DNA of 64,000 bases from Nonomuraea candida. GTDB taxonomy: Bacteria > Actinomycetota > Actinomycetes > Streptosporangiales > Streptosporangiaceae. Below are positions 10,608-19,252 of the stretch, in pieces. Each line of letters starts with the position of its first letter. Positions within the stretch are counted from its first letter, which is position 1. The position numbers and the translations under genes are program-made. The DNA is taken from contig NZ_JOAG01000031.1 in assembly GCF_000725485.1 (NCBI RefSeq), positions 90,320 through 154,319 on the forward strand. The letters are read 5' to 3'. The notes beneath the pieces were generated by a model, which saw only the letters and a program-made list of their open reading frames with translations, was not told where the DNA came from and did not search any database.

Positions 10608-11204
10608 GTGACCACCGCCTCTCCGACACCTACCCGCACCCGGCGCAACAGGCGCGCGGAGATCCTGGAGGCGGCGGCCCGGCTGTTCGCGGCGCGCGGC
10701 TTCCACGGCGTCTCGATCGAGGACATCGGGGGCGCGGTCGGCGTCTCCGGCCCCGCGCTCTACCGGCACTTCGATGGCAAGGACGCGCTGCTGTCGGAGA
10801 TGCTGCTGGACGTCAGCTCGCGGCTGCGCGAGTCGGCGGTCACGGTGGTGACCACCGCCGCCGCGGGCCCGGAAGAGATCCTGGACGCGCTGCTGGACGT
10901 GCAGATCGAGTTCGCGATCGAGCATCCCGCGCTGATCACCGTGCACGACAGGGAGCTGGGCAACGTGCCCGAGCCGGCCCGCAGGCAGATCAGGCGGCTG
11001 CAGCGGCTCTACGTCGAGGAGTGGGTGACGGTGCTGGCCGAGCTGCATCCGGCGGCCCCGGCGGCCCGGCTGCGCGCGGCCACGCACGCGGTGTTCGGGC
11101 TGCTCAACTCGACCCCGCACAGCGCCGGCGAGCTGCCCGCGCAGGACATGCGGCCGATGCTGCACGCGATGGCACGGGCCGCGATCGCCGCCGCCGTCCG
11201 TTAA
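10608..11204 (+). CDS. TetR-family transcriptional regulator
   Basis: TetR repressor of 198 residues. The N-terminal HTH runs from RRNRRAEILEAAARLFAARG to VGVSGPALYRHFDGKDALLSEML (about residues 10-65), and the rest is a helical ligand-binding domain. It starts with GTG exactly 7 nt after a TAGCAT -10 element with no Shine-Dalgarno sequence, so the mRNA is probably leaderless. Divergent placement next to accD1 and the palindrome between them make it the likely repressor of the leucine catabolic operon. The natural inducer would be an acyl-CoA of the pathway, which is inference. Confidence 0.93.
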   Translation: MTTASPTPTRTRRNRRAEILEAAARLFAARGFHGVSIEDIGGAVGVSGPALYRHFDGKDALLSEMLLDVSSRLRESAVTVVTTAAAGPEEILDALLDVQIEFAIEHPALITVHDRELGNVPEPARRQIRRLQRLYVEEWVTVLAELHPAAPAARLRAATHAVFGLLNSTPHSAGELPAQDMRPMLHAMARAAIAAAVR

Positions 11205-11414
11205 GGGTCGTTAACTTTCGGACAGTGCCGTGGTGAGGCAATTGTCGCGACACATCGTCGCCCCGGCGTTGTCGGAGGCCAAGCCGCACGTCTCAGGAAG
11301 ACGGAATAGGACTGGCTTTCGCATCCGACTGCGGCCGATCATGTACGGAGGGTAGCTTTCCGGATGTGCCGCGCGGCTTCACCCTTCCCTCAGGCGCGTA
11401 AAGGAGCGCACCCG

Positions 11415-12200
11415 ATGATGTTCGACCTTCGAAGGACGTGTCGTGACCTGCAGATCAGGGTCGCGAAGCTCGAGCAGGTTACGGTCAGTGGCATGCCCGG
11501 CTCCACCATCGCAGAACGATTCGACACGCTCCACTCCCGCGTGGACACTGTCGGCAATAACATCCTCGACAAGATGGACAAAGGCTTCGCAAGGCTCGAC
11601 AAGGAGCTGAGCGACGTCAAGTCCGAACTGGGCGACGTCAAGACAGAGCTGGGCGACGTCAAGACCGAACTGGGCGACGTCAAAGTCGACCTGCACACCG
11701 TCAAGACCGACCTGAGCAGCGTCAAGACCGAACTGGGCGACGTCAAAGTCGACCTGCACACCGTCAAGACCGACCTGAGCGGCGTCAAGACCGAGCTCAC
11801 CGGCTTCAAGGCGTCGGTCGACGAACGATTCACCGTCATCGAGCACGAGATCGGCGACGTCCGGCTCGTGATCAACGAGCGCTTCGGCGAGGTCGAAGAG
11901 CGCTTCACCGACTTCGGAAAGCAACTGAATGTGCTCCAGTCGGACCTGACCAAGGTCACCCAGCTGGCGCAGACGATCCACAACGACACCGGCCTACGGG
12001 ACCTGCGGATCGACAAGCTCGGCCAGTGGCTCGACGAACACGACGGCCGCTTCGACCGGATCGACCAGCGGCTCGACACGCAGGACGGCCGCTTCGACCG
12101 GATCGACCAGCGGCTCGGTGGGCACGACAGCCGGTTCGATCGGATCGAGGCGCTGCTGGTCGGCATCGACGCGAAGCTGGCCGACCCGCAGCCCAACTAA
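11415..12200 (+). CDS. Cytoplasmic coiled-coil protein built from heptad repeats
   Basis: 261-residue protein with no signal peptide or membrane segment. I chose the ATG at 11415 because AAAGGAG lies 8 nt upstream; an in-frame ATG at 11364 has no such site. The centre is about ten consecutive heptads of the form GDVKTEL/HTVKTDL, a long parallel coiled coil. The C-terminal part has three 14-residue repeats of type DGRFDRIDQRLDTQ. No catalytic domain is visible. Similar rods occur in phage tail, chaperone-like and cytoskeletal proteins, but I cannot assign a family. Base composition is a little less GC-rich than its neighbours because of Lys/Asp-rich codons. It ends at a strong bidirectional terminator. 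Confidence 0.85.
   Translation: MMFDLRRTCRDLQIRVAKLEQVTVSGMPGSTIAERFDTLHSRVDTVGNNILDKMDKGFARLDKELSDVKSELGDVKTELGDVKTELGDVKVDLHTVKTDLSSVKTELGDVKVDLHTVKTDLSGVKTELTGFKASVDERFTVIEHEIGDVRLVINERFGEVEERFTDFGKQLNVLQSDLTKVTQLAQTIHNDTGLRDLRIDKLGQWLDEHDGRFDRIDQRLDTQDGRFDRIDQRLGGHDSRFDRIEALLVGIDAKLADPQPN
11676..11801. repeat. 63-bp tandem duplication in the coiled-coil gene
   Basis: Two copies (11676-11738 and 11739-11801) that are nearly identical at the DNA level, each encoding three heptads. The low divergence at synonymous sites suggests a recent duplication or ongoing homogenisation. Confidence 0.9.
12042..12167. repeat. Three 42-bp repeats in the coiled-coil gene
   Basis: Units start at 12042, 12084 and 12126 and encode DGRFDRIDQRL-type 14-residue blocks. 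The first two are almost identical and the third is diverged. Confidence 0.88.
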
Positions 12201-12241
12201 GGCAGCCCAACTAAGGCGGCCCATCTAAAGGCGGAAAAGGA

Positions 12242-12276
12242 AACGAGGCCCGGGGTGGTGCCCCTTGGGCCTCGTT
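12242..12276. terminator. Bidirectional terminator between convergent genes
   Basis: Perfect 10-bp inverted repeat AACGAGGCCC/GGGCCTCGTT (12242-12251 and 12267-12276) with a further GGGG/CCCC pairing inside. It lies in the 90-bp gap between the coiled-coil gene and the secreted repeat protein, which converge on it. Confidence 0.85.
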
Positions 12277-12290
12277 CCCGTGCCGGCGCG

Positions 12291-13619
12291 TCAGCGGCGC
12301 ACGCGGACGTAGTCCCTGCGGCTGTGGTCGCCGTAGGCGTCCTCGTCACCGGCGAACACAAACTTCCAGTGACCCGAGTTCCAGGCCTTGACCCTGGTGT
12401 GGAGCCGGCCGCTGTCGGCGGACCAGGTGGACTTCACGTACTGCCACTTCCGGGCGCCCAGCGGCTTGAAGTACAGCGCCACCTTGCCCTCGTAGCCCTC
12501 CCACGAGCCTTCGTCGTCGATCTGCAGCAGGCCCCCGAACCTCAGGTACTTGCCGCGCTTGACCGGCTCGGGAGAGGCGTTGAACCTGATCAGCCGGCTG
12601 TCGGCCTTCTCCTCGGGCGGCGGGGCGGGCTGCTCGACCCGCACCCAGTCGGGGTTGCCGACCGAGCCGTTGACGCCGCGCGTGCCCCGGTACTCGGCGC
12701 GCCACCAGCCGGAGGTCACGGCCTCGGCGGAGGCGTGGAAGCGGCCGTGGCGGCCGGTCACGTCGCTGGTGACGTACTCCCACCTGCGCGAGCCGTCGGC
12801 CTTGAAGTAGATGCCCACGCGCTGGCCGGGCAGGCCGCCGCGCTCCTCGACGCGCAGGGCGCCGCTGAAGGTGAGCCGGTCGCCCTTGTCCACGGGCTCG
12901 GGCCGGACGTCGAAGCCGGCGATGCGGCTGGCGAGGGCGCCCCGCCTGACGTCCACTCTGTCGGCGTCGCTGACGGAGCCCCGGGCGACGCCGGTGGCCG
13001 CGAACTGGGCGCGCCACCAGCCGGTGGCCTCGGCCCGTACGCGGGCGCCGAACCAGCCGCCGCGGACGGTCTTCGCCTTGGCCACCTCGCGGTAGTCGGC
13101 GGAGCCGCGGGCGCGGAAGGAGATGGAGACCGTCTGGTCGTCGTACTCCTTGCCGTCGGCGAAGAGGCGGCCGGAGAGCCTGAGGGTCTCGCCCTTCTCG
13201 ACCCGGTCGGGGCTGGCGTCGAAGTCGGCGAACGTGGTGGTGAGCGCCTTGACGACGTCGAACGTGCCCGACTTGGCGGGGTTGCCCTCGCCGACGGCGG
13301 TGGCGGTGTAGCTCACCTTGCCGGCGGCACCGGGGCCGAAGGACCTGGTGCCCGTCCACTTCAGGCCGCCGGAGACCGTGGCCGGCGTGACGGCGACCGC
13401 GGCTCCGCCGACCTTGAGCTCGGCCTTGTCGGTGCCGGTCGTGGTGAACGTGAACGTGACGCTGACGTCGTCGTCGAAGACGACGATCGGCGGGGCGGGG
13501 CTGATGGTCACGTCCGAGATGGTGGGGGCGGCTGCCGCCGTCGCGGGGGGCGGGGCCAGGGCGAGCGCCCCGGCGCCGACCACGAGGGCGAGGGCGGCGA
13601 CACGAATGCGTTGTAACAT
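12291..13619 (-). CDS. Secreted protein with three Ig-like repeat domains
   Basis: 442 residues starting with a Sec signal peptide (MLQRIRVAALALVVGAGALALA, cleavage likely near ATAAAA). An N-terminal Ig-like segment is followed by three homologous domains of about 100 residues. Each begins like FDASPDRVEKGETLRLSG / FDVRPEPVDKGDRLTFSG / FNASPEPVKRGKYLRFGG and ends with a GWWRAQF- or GHWKFVF-type strand. This is a common actinobacterial extracellular design of unknown function. AGGAAAGG lies upstream of the ATG. It is divergent from the E1 dehydrogenase gene. Confidence 0.9.
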   Translation of the reverse strand: MLQRIRVAALALVVGAGALALAPPPATAAAAPTISDVTISPAPPIVVFDDDVSVTFTFTTTGTDKAELKVGGAAVAVTPATVSGGLKWTGTRSFGPGAAGKVSYTATAVGEGNPAKSGTFDVVKALTTTFADFDASPDRVEKGETLRLSGRLFADGKEYDDQTVSISFRARGSADYREVAKAKTVRGGWFGARVRAEATGWWRAQFAATGVARGSVSDADRVDVRRGALASRIAGFDVRPEPVDKGDRLTFSGALRVEERGGLPGQRVGIYFKADGSRRWEYVTSDVTGRHGRFHASAEAVTSGWWRAEYRGTRGVNGSVGNPDWVRVEQPAPPPEEKADSRLIRFNASPEPVKRGKYLRFGGLLQIDDEGSWEGYEGKVALYFKPLGARKWQYVKSTWSADSGRLHTRVKAWNSGHWKFVFAGDEDAYGDHSRRDYVRVRR

Positions 13620-13795
13620 GCGGGTTCCTTTCCTGGAGACCCCAGTGCTTCAACGCGGCCTTGAGGGTGCCACGTGTGCCTCTAGTAGACGTGCGGTCCG
13701 CCGGGAAAGTTGGGAATTCTGACAAACAGTTATAGATGCCGGTCAATCGGACCGCTCCACCAACAGTCACCGGCTTCCGGCAGACGCCGGAGCCG

Positions 13796-16036
13796 ATGAA
13801 AGACATAATCGATGCTGTGGCGCGGGACACAGTTGAGACTCATTTCACCCAAACGGTCGAGACGCTCAAGGCGGGCCCGGCGCGAGATCCGGGGTCTCCG
13901 GTCCGGGAGGGCACCTCCCTGACCGGCGAGCAGTGCGCGGCGCTCTTCCGGCGGCAGCTCGACAGCCGGCTGCTCGACATCGCGGCCCGCTGGCTGCGCG
14001 AGCGCGATGAGGGCCACTACACGATCGGCTCGGCCGGCCACGAGGGCAACGCGGCCGTCGCCGCCGCCCTGCGCCCCACCGACCCGGCGCTGCTGCACTA
14101 CCGCTCGGGCGCCTTCTACCTGACCAGGTCCGAGCAGGCGGGGCGGCTGCCCGAGCAGGGCCTGCGCGACGTGCTGATGGGGCTCACCGCGGCGGCCGAC
14201 GAGCCGATCGCGGGCGGCCGGCACAAGGTGTTCGGCCATCCCGACCTGGCCGTCATCCCCCAGACCTCCACGATCGCCAGCCACCTGCCCAGGGCCGTGG
14301 GCGTGGCGTTCGCCATCGAGCGGGCGCGGGCGCTCGGGGTGCGCGCCGCGTGGCCGGAGGACGCGGTCGCGGTGTGCAGCTTCGGCGACGCCTCGATCAA
14401 CCACGCCAGCGCCCTCTCGGGCTTCAACACCGCCGCCTACGCCACCTACCAGGGGCAGCCGCTGCCGCTGCTGTTCGTGTGCGAGGACAACGGCATCGGC
14501 ATCAGCGTGCGCACCCCCAAGGGGTGGGTGGAGGCGGCGGCGCGGCGGCCCGGCATCGAGTACATCGCCGCCGACGGCTGCGACCTGGCCGCCGCCTACG
14601 ACGCCGCCGTACGCGCCGTGACCCACGTGCGCGAGCACCGCTCCCCCGCGTTCCTGCACCTGTCCACCGTGCGGCTGATGGGCCACGCGGGCTCCGACGT
14701 CGAGTCGGCGTACCGCACCCAGCGGGAGATCAGGGCCGACCTGGCGCGCGACCCCCTGCTGCGCACGGCGGAGCTGCTGGTGGAGGCGGGGCTGGAGACG
14801 CCGGAGGAGCTGCTCAAGACGTACGAGTCGGCGCGCGAGCACGTGCTGCGCATCGCCCTGGAGATCTCCCGCAGCCCGCGGCTCAGCTCCGCCAAGCAGA
14901 TCATGGAGCCGATCGCGCCGCGCAGGCCCGAGCTGATCGCCAAGATCAGCCCGATGGCGGCCTCGGCACCGGTCAGGGAGAAGGCGTTCGCCGGCGCGCT
15001 GCCCGAGAACGACCGGCCGATGACGCTCTCCCAGGCCATCAACCGCACGCTCGCCGACGCGCTGGCCGTCTATCCGGAGATGACGGTGTTCGGCGAGGAC
15101 GTCGCCAAGAAGGGCGGCGTCTACGGCGTGACCCGGGGGCTGCAGAAGCGCTTCGGGGCCGGGCGGGTGTTCGACACGCTGCTGGACGAGCAGGCGATCC
15201 TGGGCCTGGCGCTCGGCTCCGGGGTGTCGAAGCTGCTGCCGGTCCCCGAGATCCAGTACCTCGCCTACCTGCACAACGCGCTCGACCAGATCCGCGGCGA
15301 GGCGGCCACGCTGTCGTTCTTCTCCCGGGGCGCCTACACCAACCCGATGGTGGTGCGGGTGGCCGGGTACGCCTACCAGAAGGGGTTCGGCGGCCACTTC
15401 CACAACGACAACGCGGTGGCCGCGCTGCGCGACATCCCCGGGCTGGTCATCGCCTCGCCCGCGCGCCCCGACGACGCCGCCGCCATGCTGCGCACCTGCC
15501 TGGCCGCGGCCCGCACGTCGGGGTCGGTGTGCGTGTTCCTGGAGCCGATCGCGCTCTACCACACGCGCGACCTGTTCGAGCCCGACGACGGGGGCTGGAC
15601 GGCCCCGTACGCGCCGCCCGCGCGCTGGGCGGAGACCCACGTGCCGATCGGGCGGGCGCGCTCCTACGGCGACGGGCGCGACCTGACGATCGTGACGTTC
15701 GGCAACGGGGTGCGGATGAGCCTGCGCGCCGCGGTCCGGCTCACCCAGGAGGGCTACGGCTGCCGCGTGCTCGACCTGCGCTGGCTGGCGCCGCTGCCGA
15801 TCGACGACCTGCTGCGCGCGGCCGAGCTGACCGGCAACGTGCTCATCGCCGACGAGACCCGGCGCACCGGGGGCGTCTCCGAGGGGATCGTGACCGAGCT
15901 GATCGACGCCGGGTTCACCGGGAAGGTGGCGCGGGTGACCTCGTCCGACAGCTTCATCCCGCTCGGGAGGGCGGCCGATCACGTGCTGATGTCGGAGGAG
16001 GAGATCGAGCAGGCGGCCCGCAAGCTTCTGGGCTGA
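13796..16036 (+). CDS. Fused E1 alpha/beta 2-oxoacid dehydrogenase-like, thiamine pyrophosphate enzyme
   Basis: One polypeptide joins E1 alpha (about residues 50-380) and E1 beta (about 420-746), normally two subunits of branched-chain 2-oxoacid or pyruvate dehydrogenase. The TPP/Mg motif is FGDASIN followed 25-30 residues later by FVCEDN (usual form GDG...NN). The beta half has TVFGEDVAKKGGVYGVTRGLQ, DTLLDEQAILGLALG and EIQYLAYLHNALDQ. It probably decarboxylates a 2-oxoacid and acylates a lipoyl E2. No E2 or E3 gene is nearby, so the partner must be elsewhere. The start is uncertain: ATG 13796 (MKDIIDAV) fits better than an in-frame ATG at 13736, and neither has a strong Shine-Dalgarno sequence. 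Confidence 0.9.
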   Translation: MKDIIDAVARDTVETHFTQTVETLKAGPARDPGSPVREGTSLTGEQCAALFRRQLDSRLLDIAARWLRERDEGHYTIGSAGHEGNAAVAAALRPTDPALLHYRSGAFYLTRSEQAGRLPEQGLRDVLMGLTAAADEPIAGGRHKVFGHPDLAVIPQTSTIASHLPRAVGVAFAIERARALGVRAAWPEDAVAVCSFGDASINHASALSGFNTAAYATYQGQPLPLLFVCEDNGIGISVRTPKGWVEAAARRPGIEYIAADGCDLAAAYDAAVRAVTHVREHRSPAFLHLSTVRLMGHAGSDVESAYRTQREIRADLARDPLLRTAELLVEAGLETPEELLKTYESAREHVLRIALEISRSPRLSSAKQIMEPIAPRRPELIAKISPMAASAPVREKAFAGALPENDRPMTLSQAINRTLADALAVYPEMTVFGEDVAKKGGVYGVTRGLQKRFGAGRVFDTLLDEQAILGLALGSGVSKLLPVPEIQYLAYLHNALDQIRGEAATLSFFSRGAYTNPMVVRVAGYAYQKGFGGHFHNDNAVAALRDIPGLVIASPARPDDAAAMLRTCLAAARTSGSVCVFLEPIALYHTRDLFEPDDGGWTAPYAPPARWAETHVPIGRARSYGDGRDLTIVTFGNGVRMSLRAAVRLTQEGYGCRVLDLRWLAPLPIDDLLRAAELTGNVLIADETRRTGGVSEGIVTELIDAGFTGKVARVTSSDSFIPLGRAADHVLMSEEEIEQAARKLLG

Positions 16037-16070
16037 TCGCCGCGTGAAGCACCCTGCGCCGATCACTCGG

Positions 16071-16115
16071 CCGGTCGGTGGGCGCGGTGGGCCGGTCGGT
16101 GGGCCGGTCGGTGGG
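16071..16115. repeat. 12-bp repeats between convergent genes
   Basis: Three exact CCGGTCGGTGGG units (16071, 16092, 16104), with a 9-bp related spacer after the first, in the 85-bp gap between the E1 gene and the kinase gene. No classic terminator is visible here. Confidence 0.85.
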
Positions 16116-16121
16116 CCGCGG

Positions 16122-17669
16122 TCACTGGGTCGATGCGGCGACCGCGCCCCTGATGCAGGCCGGCTTGGACCAGGCGACGACGGACGAGCGGGAGATCTCC
16201 AGGGGAACTCCCACCAGGAAGCAGTAGCCACGCTCCCGGTCCAGGCCGGCCACGCGGGTGGAGGTGACGCCCTGACCGAGCGCGGTGAGGGTGTGCTGCT
16301 CCTTCTCCCCGGGTGAGCGCTGCAGGACCACCGGGTGGCGGCGGGCGGCGGCGGGCAGCGACCAGCGCAGCTCCACCACCACGCCCCGGTCGGCGGTCAC
16401 CTTGACCTGGCGCGGGACCAGGGCGGACGTGTCCTGCCTCCCGGACGGGGCGGAGGTGTCCTGGGCGGCGGGGGTCTGGGCGGGCTGGGCGGCGCCGGTG
16501 GCGGGGGGCCGGAGCGAGAGGTGGACGGCCACGGCCGCGACCCCGATCAGAATCCCCCTGCGCCCGCCCGACCCGCCCCGGGAGTCCGGCCGGACCGTGG
16601 CGACGGGCCCGACGCCACCAGCGTCCTGCTGGTACGCCACTTCCGGCCGCCGCGCGGGCACGTCGGCGCTCGGGCCGGGAGGCTGGGTCGCCGGCGGGTA
16701 GGAGTGCGGGCCGGGAGGCTGAGTCGCCGGGGCGTAGGAGTGCGGACCGGGAGGCTGAGTCGCGGGGGTGTGGGGGTGGTGCGGGCCGGGGGCCGGGGTC
16801 GCCGGGGTGCCGGCGTCCTGGCCGATCAGGTCCGTCACCGGCAGGCCCAGCTCCGCCTGCACCGCCTGGAGGCGCCGGGCCAGCTCGCGCGCCGACGCGT
16901 ACCGTGTTCCGGGCTGTTTGGACATGGCCCGCAGGACCGTCTCGAACACCGCCGGCGGCAGGTCGGGGCGGTTGATCGGCGGCGGGTCGAGGCTCAGCAC
17001 CCGGTACATCAGCGGCGCGATCGACGGGTCGTCCGGGTTGTGGAAGGCGGGCCGGCCGGCCAGCAGGTGGTAGAGGGTCGAGCCGAGCGAGTAGAGGTCG
17101 GAGGCGACCGAGTGGGGCTGCCCGGTGAGCACCTCGGGGGCGGCGTGCAGCGGGGTGAACGCCTGCGAGGTGGCCGAGATCTCGGCGGCGTCCACGACCC
17201 TGGCAACGCCGAAGTCGGCGATCGCGGGCTCGCCGTACCGGGAGATGAGGATGTTCTGCGGCTTGATGTCGCCGTGCAGCACCCCGGCGTCGTGTACGGC
17301 GGCCAGCGCCCCGGCCAGCTTCACGCCCGCCCGCAGCACCTCGAGCACCGGCAGCGGCCCCTCCTTGCGGACCTTGTCGCGGAGGGAGCCGTGCTCGAAG
17401 AAGTCCATCGCGATGTACGGCTTGCCCGAACTCGTCACGCCGGTGTCGAAGACGGTCACGACGTTGGGATGGCCGGTCAGGCGGCCGGTGAGCTGCAGCT
17501 CGCGCTGGAACCTGCGCATCGTGCGCTGGTCGACCCGGTCCACGGACAGCACCTTGAGCGCCACGACCCGGTCGAGACGCTCCTGGTAGGCGCGGTAGAC
17601 GACGGCGAACCCGCCCTGGCCGGCCTGATCGAGCACCCGGTAGCCGGGCGCGTCCTCGACTGGCAGCAC
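16122..17669 (-). CDS. Membrane-anchored serine/threonine protein kinase (PknB-like)
   Basis: 515 residues. I chose the GTG at 17669 because GGGGGAG precedes it and the kinase domain begins at once; the frame is open further upstream but runs over the M50 gene. The kinase domain (about 10-265) has GQGGFAVVYRA, VALKVL with the ATP Lys, HGDIKPQN as catalytic loop, DFG and APE. The usual HRD Arg is Gly, so it is a non-RD kinase, whose activity often does not depend on activation-loop phosphorylation. Then follow a Pro-rich linker with 12-residue repeats, one membrane segment (GILIGVAAVAVHLSL) and a C-terminal extracellular part of about 120 residues resembling a fibronectin-type sensor. Confidence 0.92.
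   Translation of the reverse strand: MLPVEDAPGYRVLDQAGQGGFAVVYRAYQERLDRVVALKVLSVDRVDQRTMRRFQRELQLTGRLTGHPNVVTVFDTGVTSSGKPYIAMDFFEHGSLRDKVRKEGPLPVLEVLRAGVKLAGALAAVHDAGVLHGDIKPQNILISRYGEPAIADFGVARVVDAAEISATSQAFTPLHAAPEVLTGQPHSVASDLYSLGSTLYHLLAGRPAFHNPDDPSIAPLMYRVLSLDPPPINRPDLPPAVFETVLRAMSKQPGTRYASARELARRLQAVQAELGLPVTDLIGQDAGTPATPAPGPHHPHTPATQPPGPHSYAPATQPPGPHSYPPATQPPGPSADVPARRPEVAYQQDAGGVGPVATVRPDSRGGSGGRRGILIGVAAVAVHLSLRPPATGAAQPAQTPAAQDTSAPSGRQDTSALVPRQVKVTADRGVVVELRWSLPAAARRHPVVLQRSPGEKEQHTLTALGQGVTSTRVAGLDRERGYCFLVGVPLEISRSSVVAWSKPACIRGAVAASTQ
16672..16810. repeat. 36-bp repeats encoding the kinase linker
   Basis: Units at 16672, 16708 and 16744, plus a diverged fourth, encode HSYPPATQPPGP-type dodecapeptides between kinase domain and membrane segment. 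The in-frame length can change the distance of the kinase from the membrane. Confidence 0.85.
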
Positions 17670-17716
17670 TGCACTCTCCCCCTGTTGCCCTATGGAGTTT
17701 AGTGGGACCGCAGTGG

Positions 17717-18415
17717 CTACAAGGGATTCATGAGGTATGCGCCGAACGCCACCGACACCAGGGACACCAGCAGGAAGAAGAACACGTAGAACCCGCCGGG
17801 CAGGAACGTCAGCCGGGCGAGCTGGTCGGCGTCGGAGTCCCTGGCCTGCCGCCTGCGCCGCTTGCGCTGCAGCTCGATGATCGGCCGGACCCCGCCGAAC
17901 AGCAGGAACCACGCCGCGACCAGGGCCACGACCTGCTGGACCTGCGCGGGCGCGTACATGATCAGGGCGAACACCGCGCCGCCGGTGACCAGGAGGATCA
18001 GCGCGCCGTACAGGTTGCGGATCAGCAGCAGCATGCAGACCAGGAGCAGCAGCACGCCCCAGATCAGCAGCGTGATGAGGCCCTGCTCGGTCATCCACGC
18101 GGCGCCCAGGCCCAGCAGCGGGGGCGCCAGGTAGCCCGCGAGCGCGGTCAGCACCATGCCGGGCCCGGTGGGCCTGCCCCTGGTCAGGGTCACGCCCGAG
18201 GTGTCGGAGTGCAGGCGGATGCCTTCGAGCTTGCGGCGGGTGAGGAGCGCCATCAGCGCGTGGCCGCCCTCGTGGGCGATCGTGATCAGCCCCCGGGACA
18301 CCTGCCAGGGCATGCGGAAGCCGACGATCAGCAGCGCGGCCAGCGCCGAACCCAGCACGACCCGGGGGTCGGGGTCGGGTTGCACCTTGATCAGGTGGGC
18401 CCAGAACTTGTCCAT
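17717..18415 (-). CDS. M50-family (site-2 protease-like) membrane metalloprotease
   Basis: 232-residue integral membrane protein. The zinc site HEGGH (HExxH form) sits in the segment GLITIAHEGGHALMALLTRR, followed by repeated hydrophobic stretches giving about five to six membrane spans, and a basic cytoplasmic loop RKRRRRQ near the C-terminus. This matches the M50B-like family of short actinobacterial site-2 proteases, which cleave membrane-bound regulators. The substrate is unknown. It lies 47 bp upstream of the kinase gene on the same strand, so the two may be co-transcribed. Confidence 0.85.
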   Translation of the reverse strand: MDKFWAHLIKVQPDPDPRVVLGSALAALLIVGFRMPWQVSRGLITIAHEGGHALMALLTRRKLEGIRLHSDTSGVTLTRGRPTGPGMVLTALAGYLAPPLLGLGAAWMTEQGLITLLIWGVLLLLVCMLLLIRNLYGALILLVTGGAVFALIMYAPAQVQQVVALVAAWFLLFGGVRPIIELQRKRRRRQARDSDADQLARLTFLPGGFYVFFFLLVSLVSVAFGAYLMNPL

Positions 18416-18528
18416 CGAGGAGAAACCCTAACCGCTCGGCCCGCCGTCCGGAGCGGAGAAGGCCGGTGATGTGCCGGGAAGGGAACAACCCCGCCCGGGA
18501 GCCGCATCGGACTCCGCCCGGGGCTCGC

Positions 18529-18616
18529 CCCGGACCCGCTCGGGACTCACTGCGGGCCCGCTCGGGACTCACCCCGGACCCGCTCGGGACTCGCTGCGGG
18601 CCCGCCTTGGGCCCGT
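18529..18616. repeat. 22-bp intergenic repeats
   Basis: Four tandem 22-bp units of two alternating types in the 346-bp divergent gap (18416-18761) between the M50 protease and the SnoaL-like gene. Diverged copies continue to about 18700. The rest of the gap must hold both promoters, but I could not identify either. Confidence 0.85.
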
Positions 18617-18761
18617 TTGGGGCCAGCCCGCTTGGGGCCCGCTTCGTACCGGCTTTGACCCCGCGCGCTCGCGTCCCGGCTCGCGTCCCGGCCCGCGTGC
18701 CCTCCCTCTCCGCTCAGGACCGCGTGGCGGGACAACGGGCCGGGCGTGGTCTGATAGAAGA

Positions 18762-19235
18762 GTGAACGATCGGCACGTGGCGCTCATCAGCGCTTTCTAC
18801 GACGCTCTCGGCCGCGCGGACTTCGCGGCCATGGAGCGCTGCTACCACCCCGAGGTGAGTTTCGGCGACCCCATCTTCCAGGAGGTGGAGGGGCGCGACA
18901 GGGTGATGAGGATGTGGCGGCTGCAGCTCGGCGTGCGGGACGGGCTGAAGTCGGAGTACCGCGACGTGACGGCCGACGACTTCACCGGCACCGCCCACTG
19001 GACCGCCCGCTACACCTTCTCCAGCACGGGGCGTGCGGTCGTCAACGAGATCGACGCGCTGTTCAGGTTCGAGGACGACCTGATTGTTCGCCATCACGAC
19101 GACTTCGATTTCAAACGATGGTCGAAAATGGCACTTGGCAGGCCACATGGGCTTTTGTTCGGATGGACACCGATGTGGCGCAAGACCATCAGGGACCGCG
19201 CGACGGCGCAGCTCGACGGGCTGAGCCCGTCATAG
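18762..19235 (+). CDS. SnoaL/NTF2-like fold protein
   Basis: 157 residues with the NTF2-like layout: an N-terminal helix pair (HVALISAFYDALGRADFAAMERCYHPEVSFGDP) followed by a curved beta sheet ending IDALFRFEDDLIVRHHDDFDF. Such proteins are small-molecule isomerases, hydrolases or binding proteins. The ligand here is unknown. I chose the GTG at 18762 because the upstream open frame consists of intergenic repeats. It lies 17 bp before corA. Confidence 0.85.
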   Translation: MNDRHVALISAFYDALGRADFAAMERCYHPEVSFGDPIFQEVEGRDRVMRMWRLQLGVRDGLKSEYRDVTADDFTGTAHWTARYTFSSTGRAVVNEIDALFRFEDDLIVRHHDDFDFKRWSKMALGRPHGLLFGWTPMWRKTIRDRATAQLDGLSPS

Positions 19236-19252
19236 CCGAAAGTGGAGGGGCC

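Noticed and set aside
11379..12196. Minus-strand frames opposite the coiled-coil gene that are also repetitive
   Set aside because: Repeats in the real gene automatically give repetitive, open antisense frames. Only the plus strand has a Shine-Dalgarno sequence and a regular heptad pattern.
13730..16231. 833-codon minus-strand frame opposite the E1 dehydrogenase
   Set aside because: Shadow of the E1 gene; no start signal and no domain.
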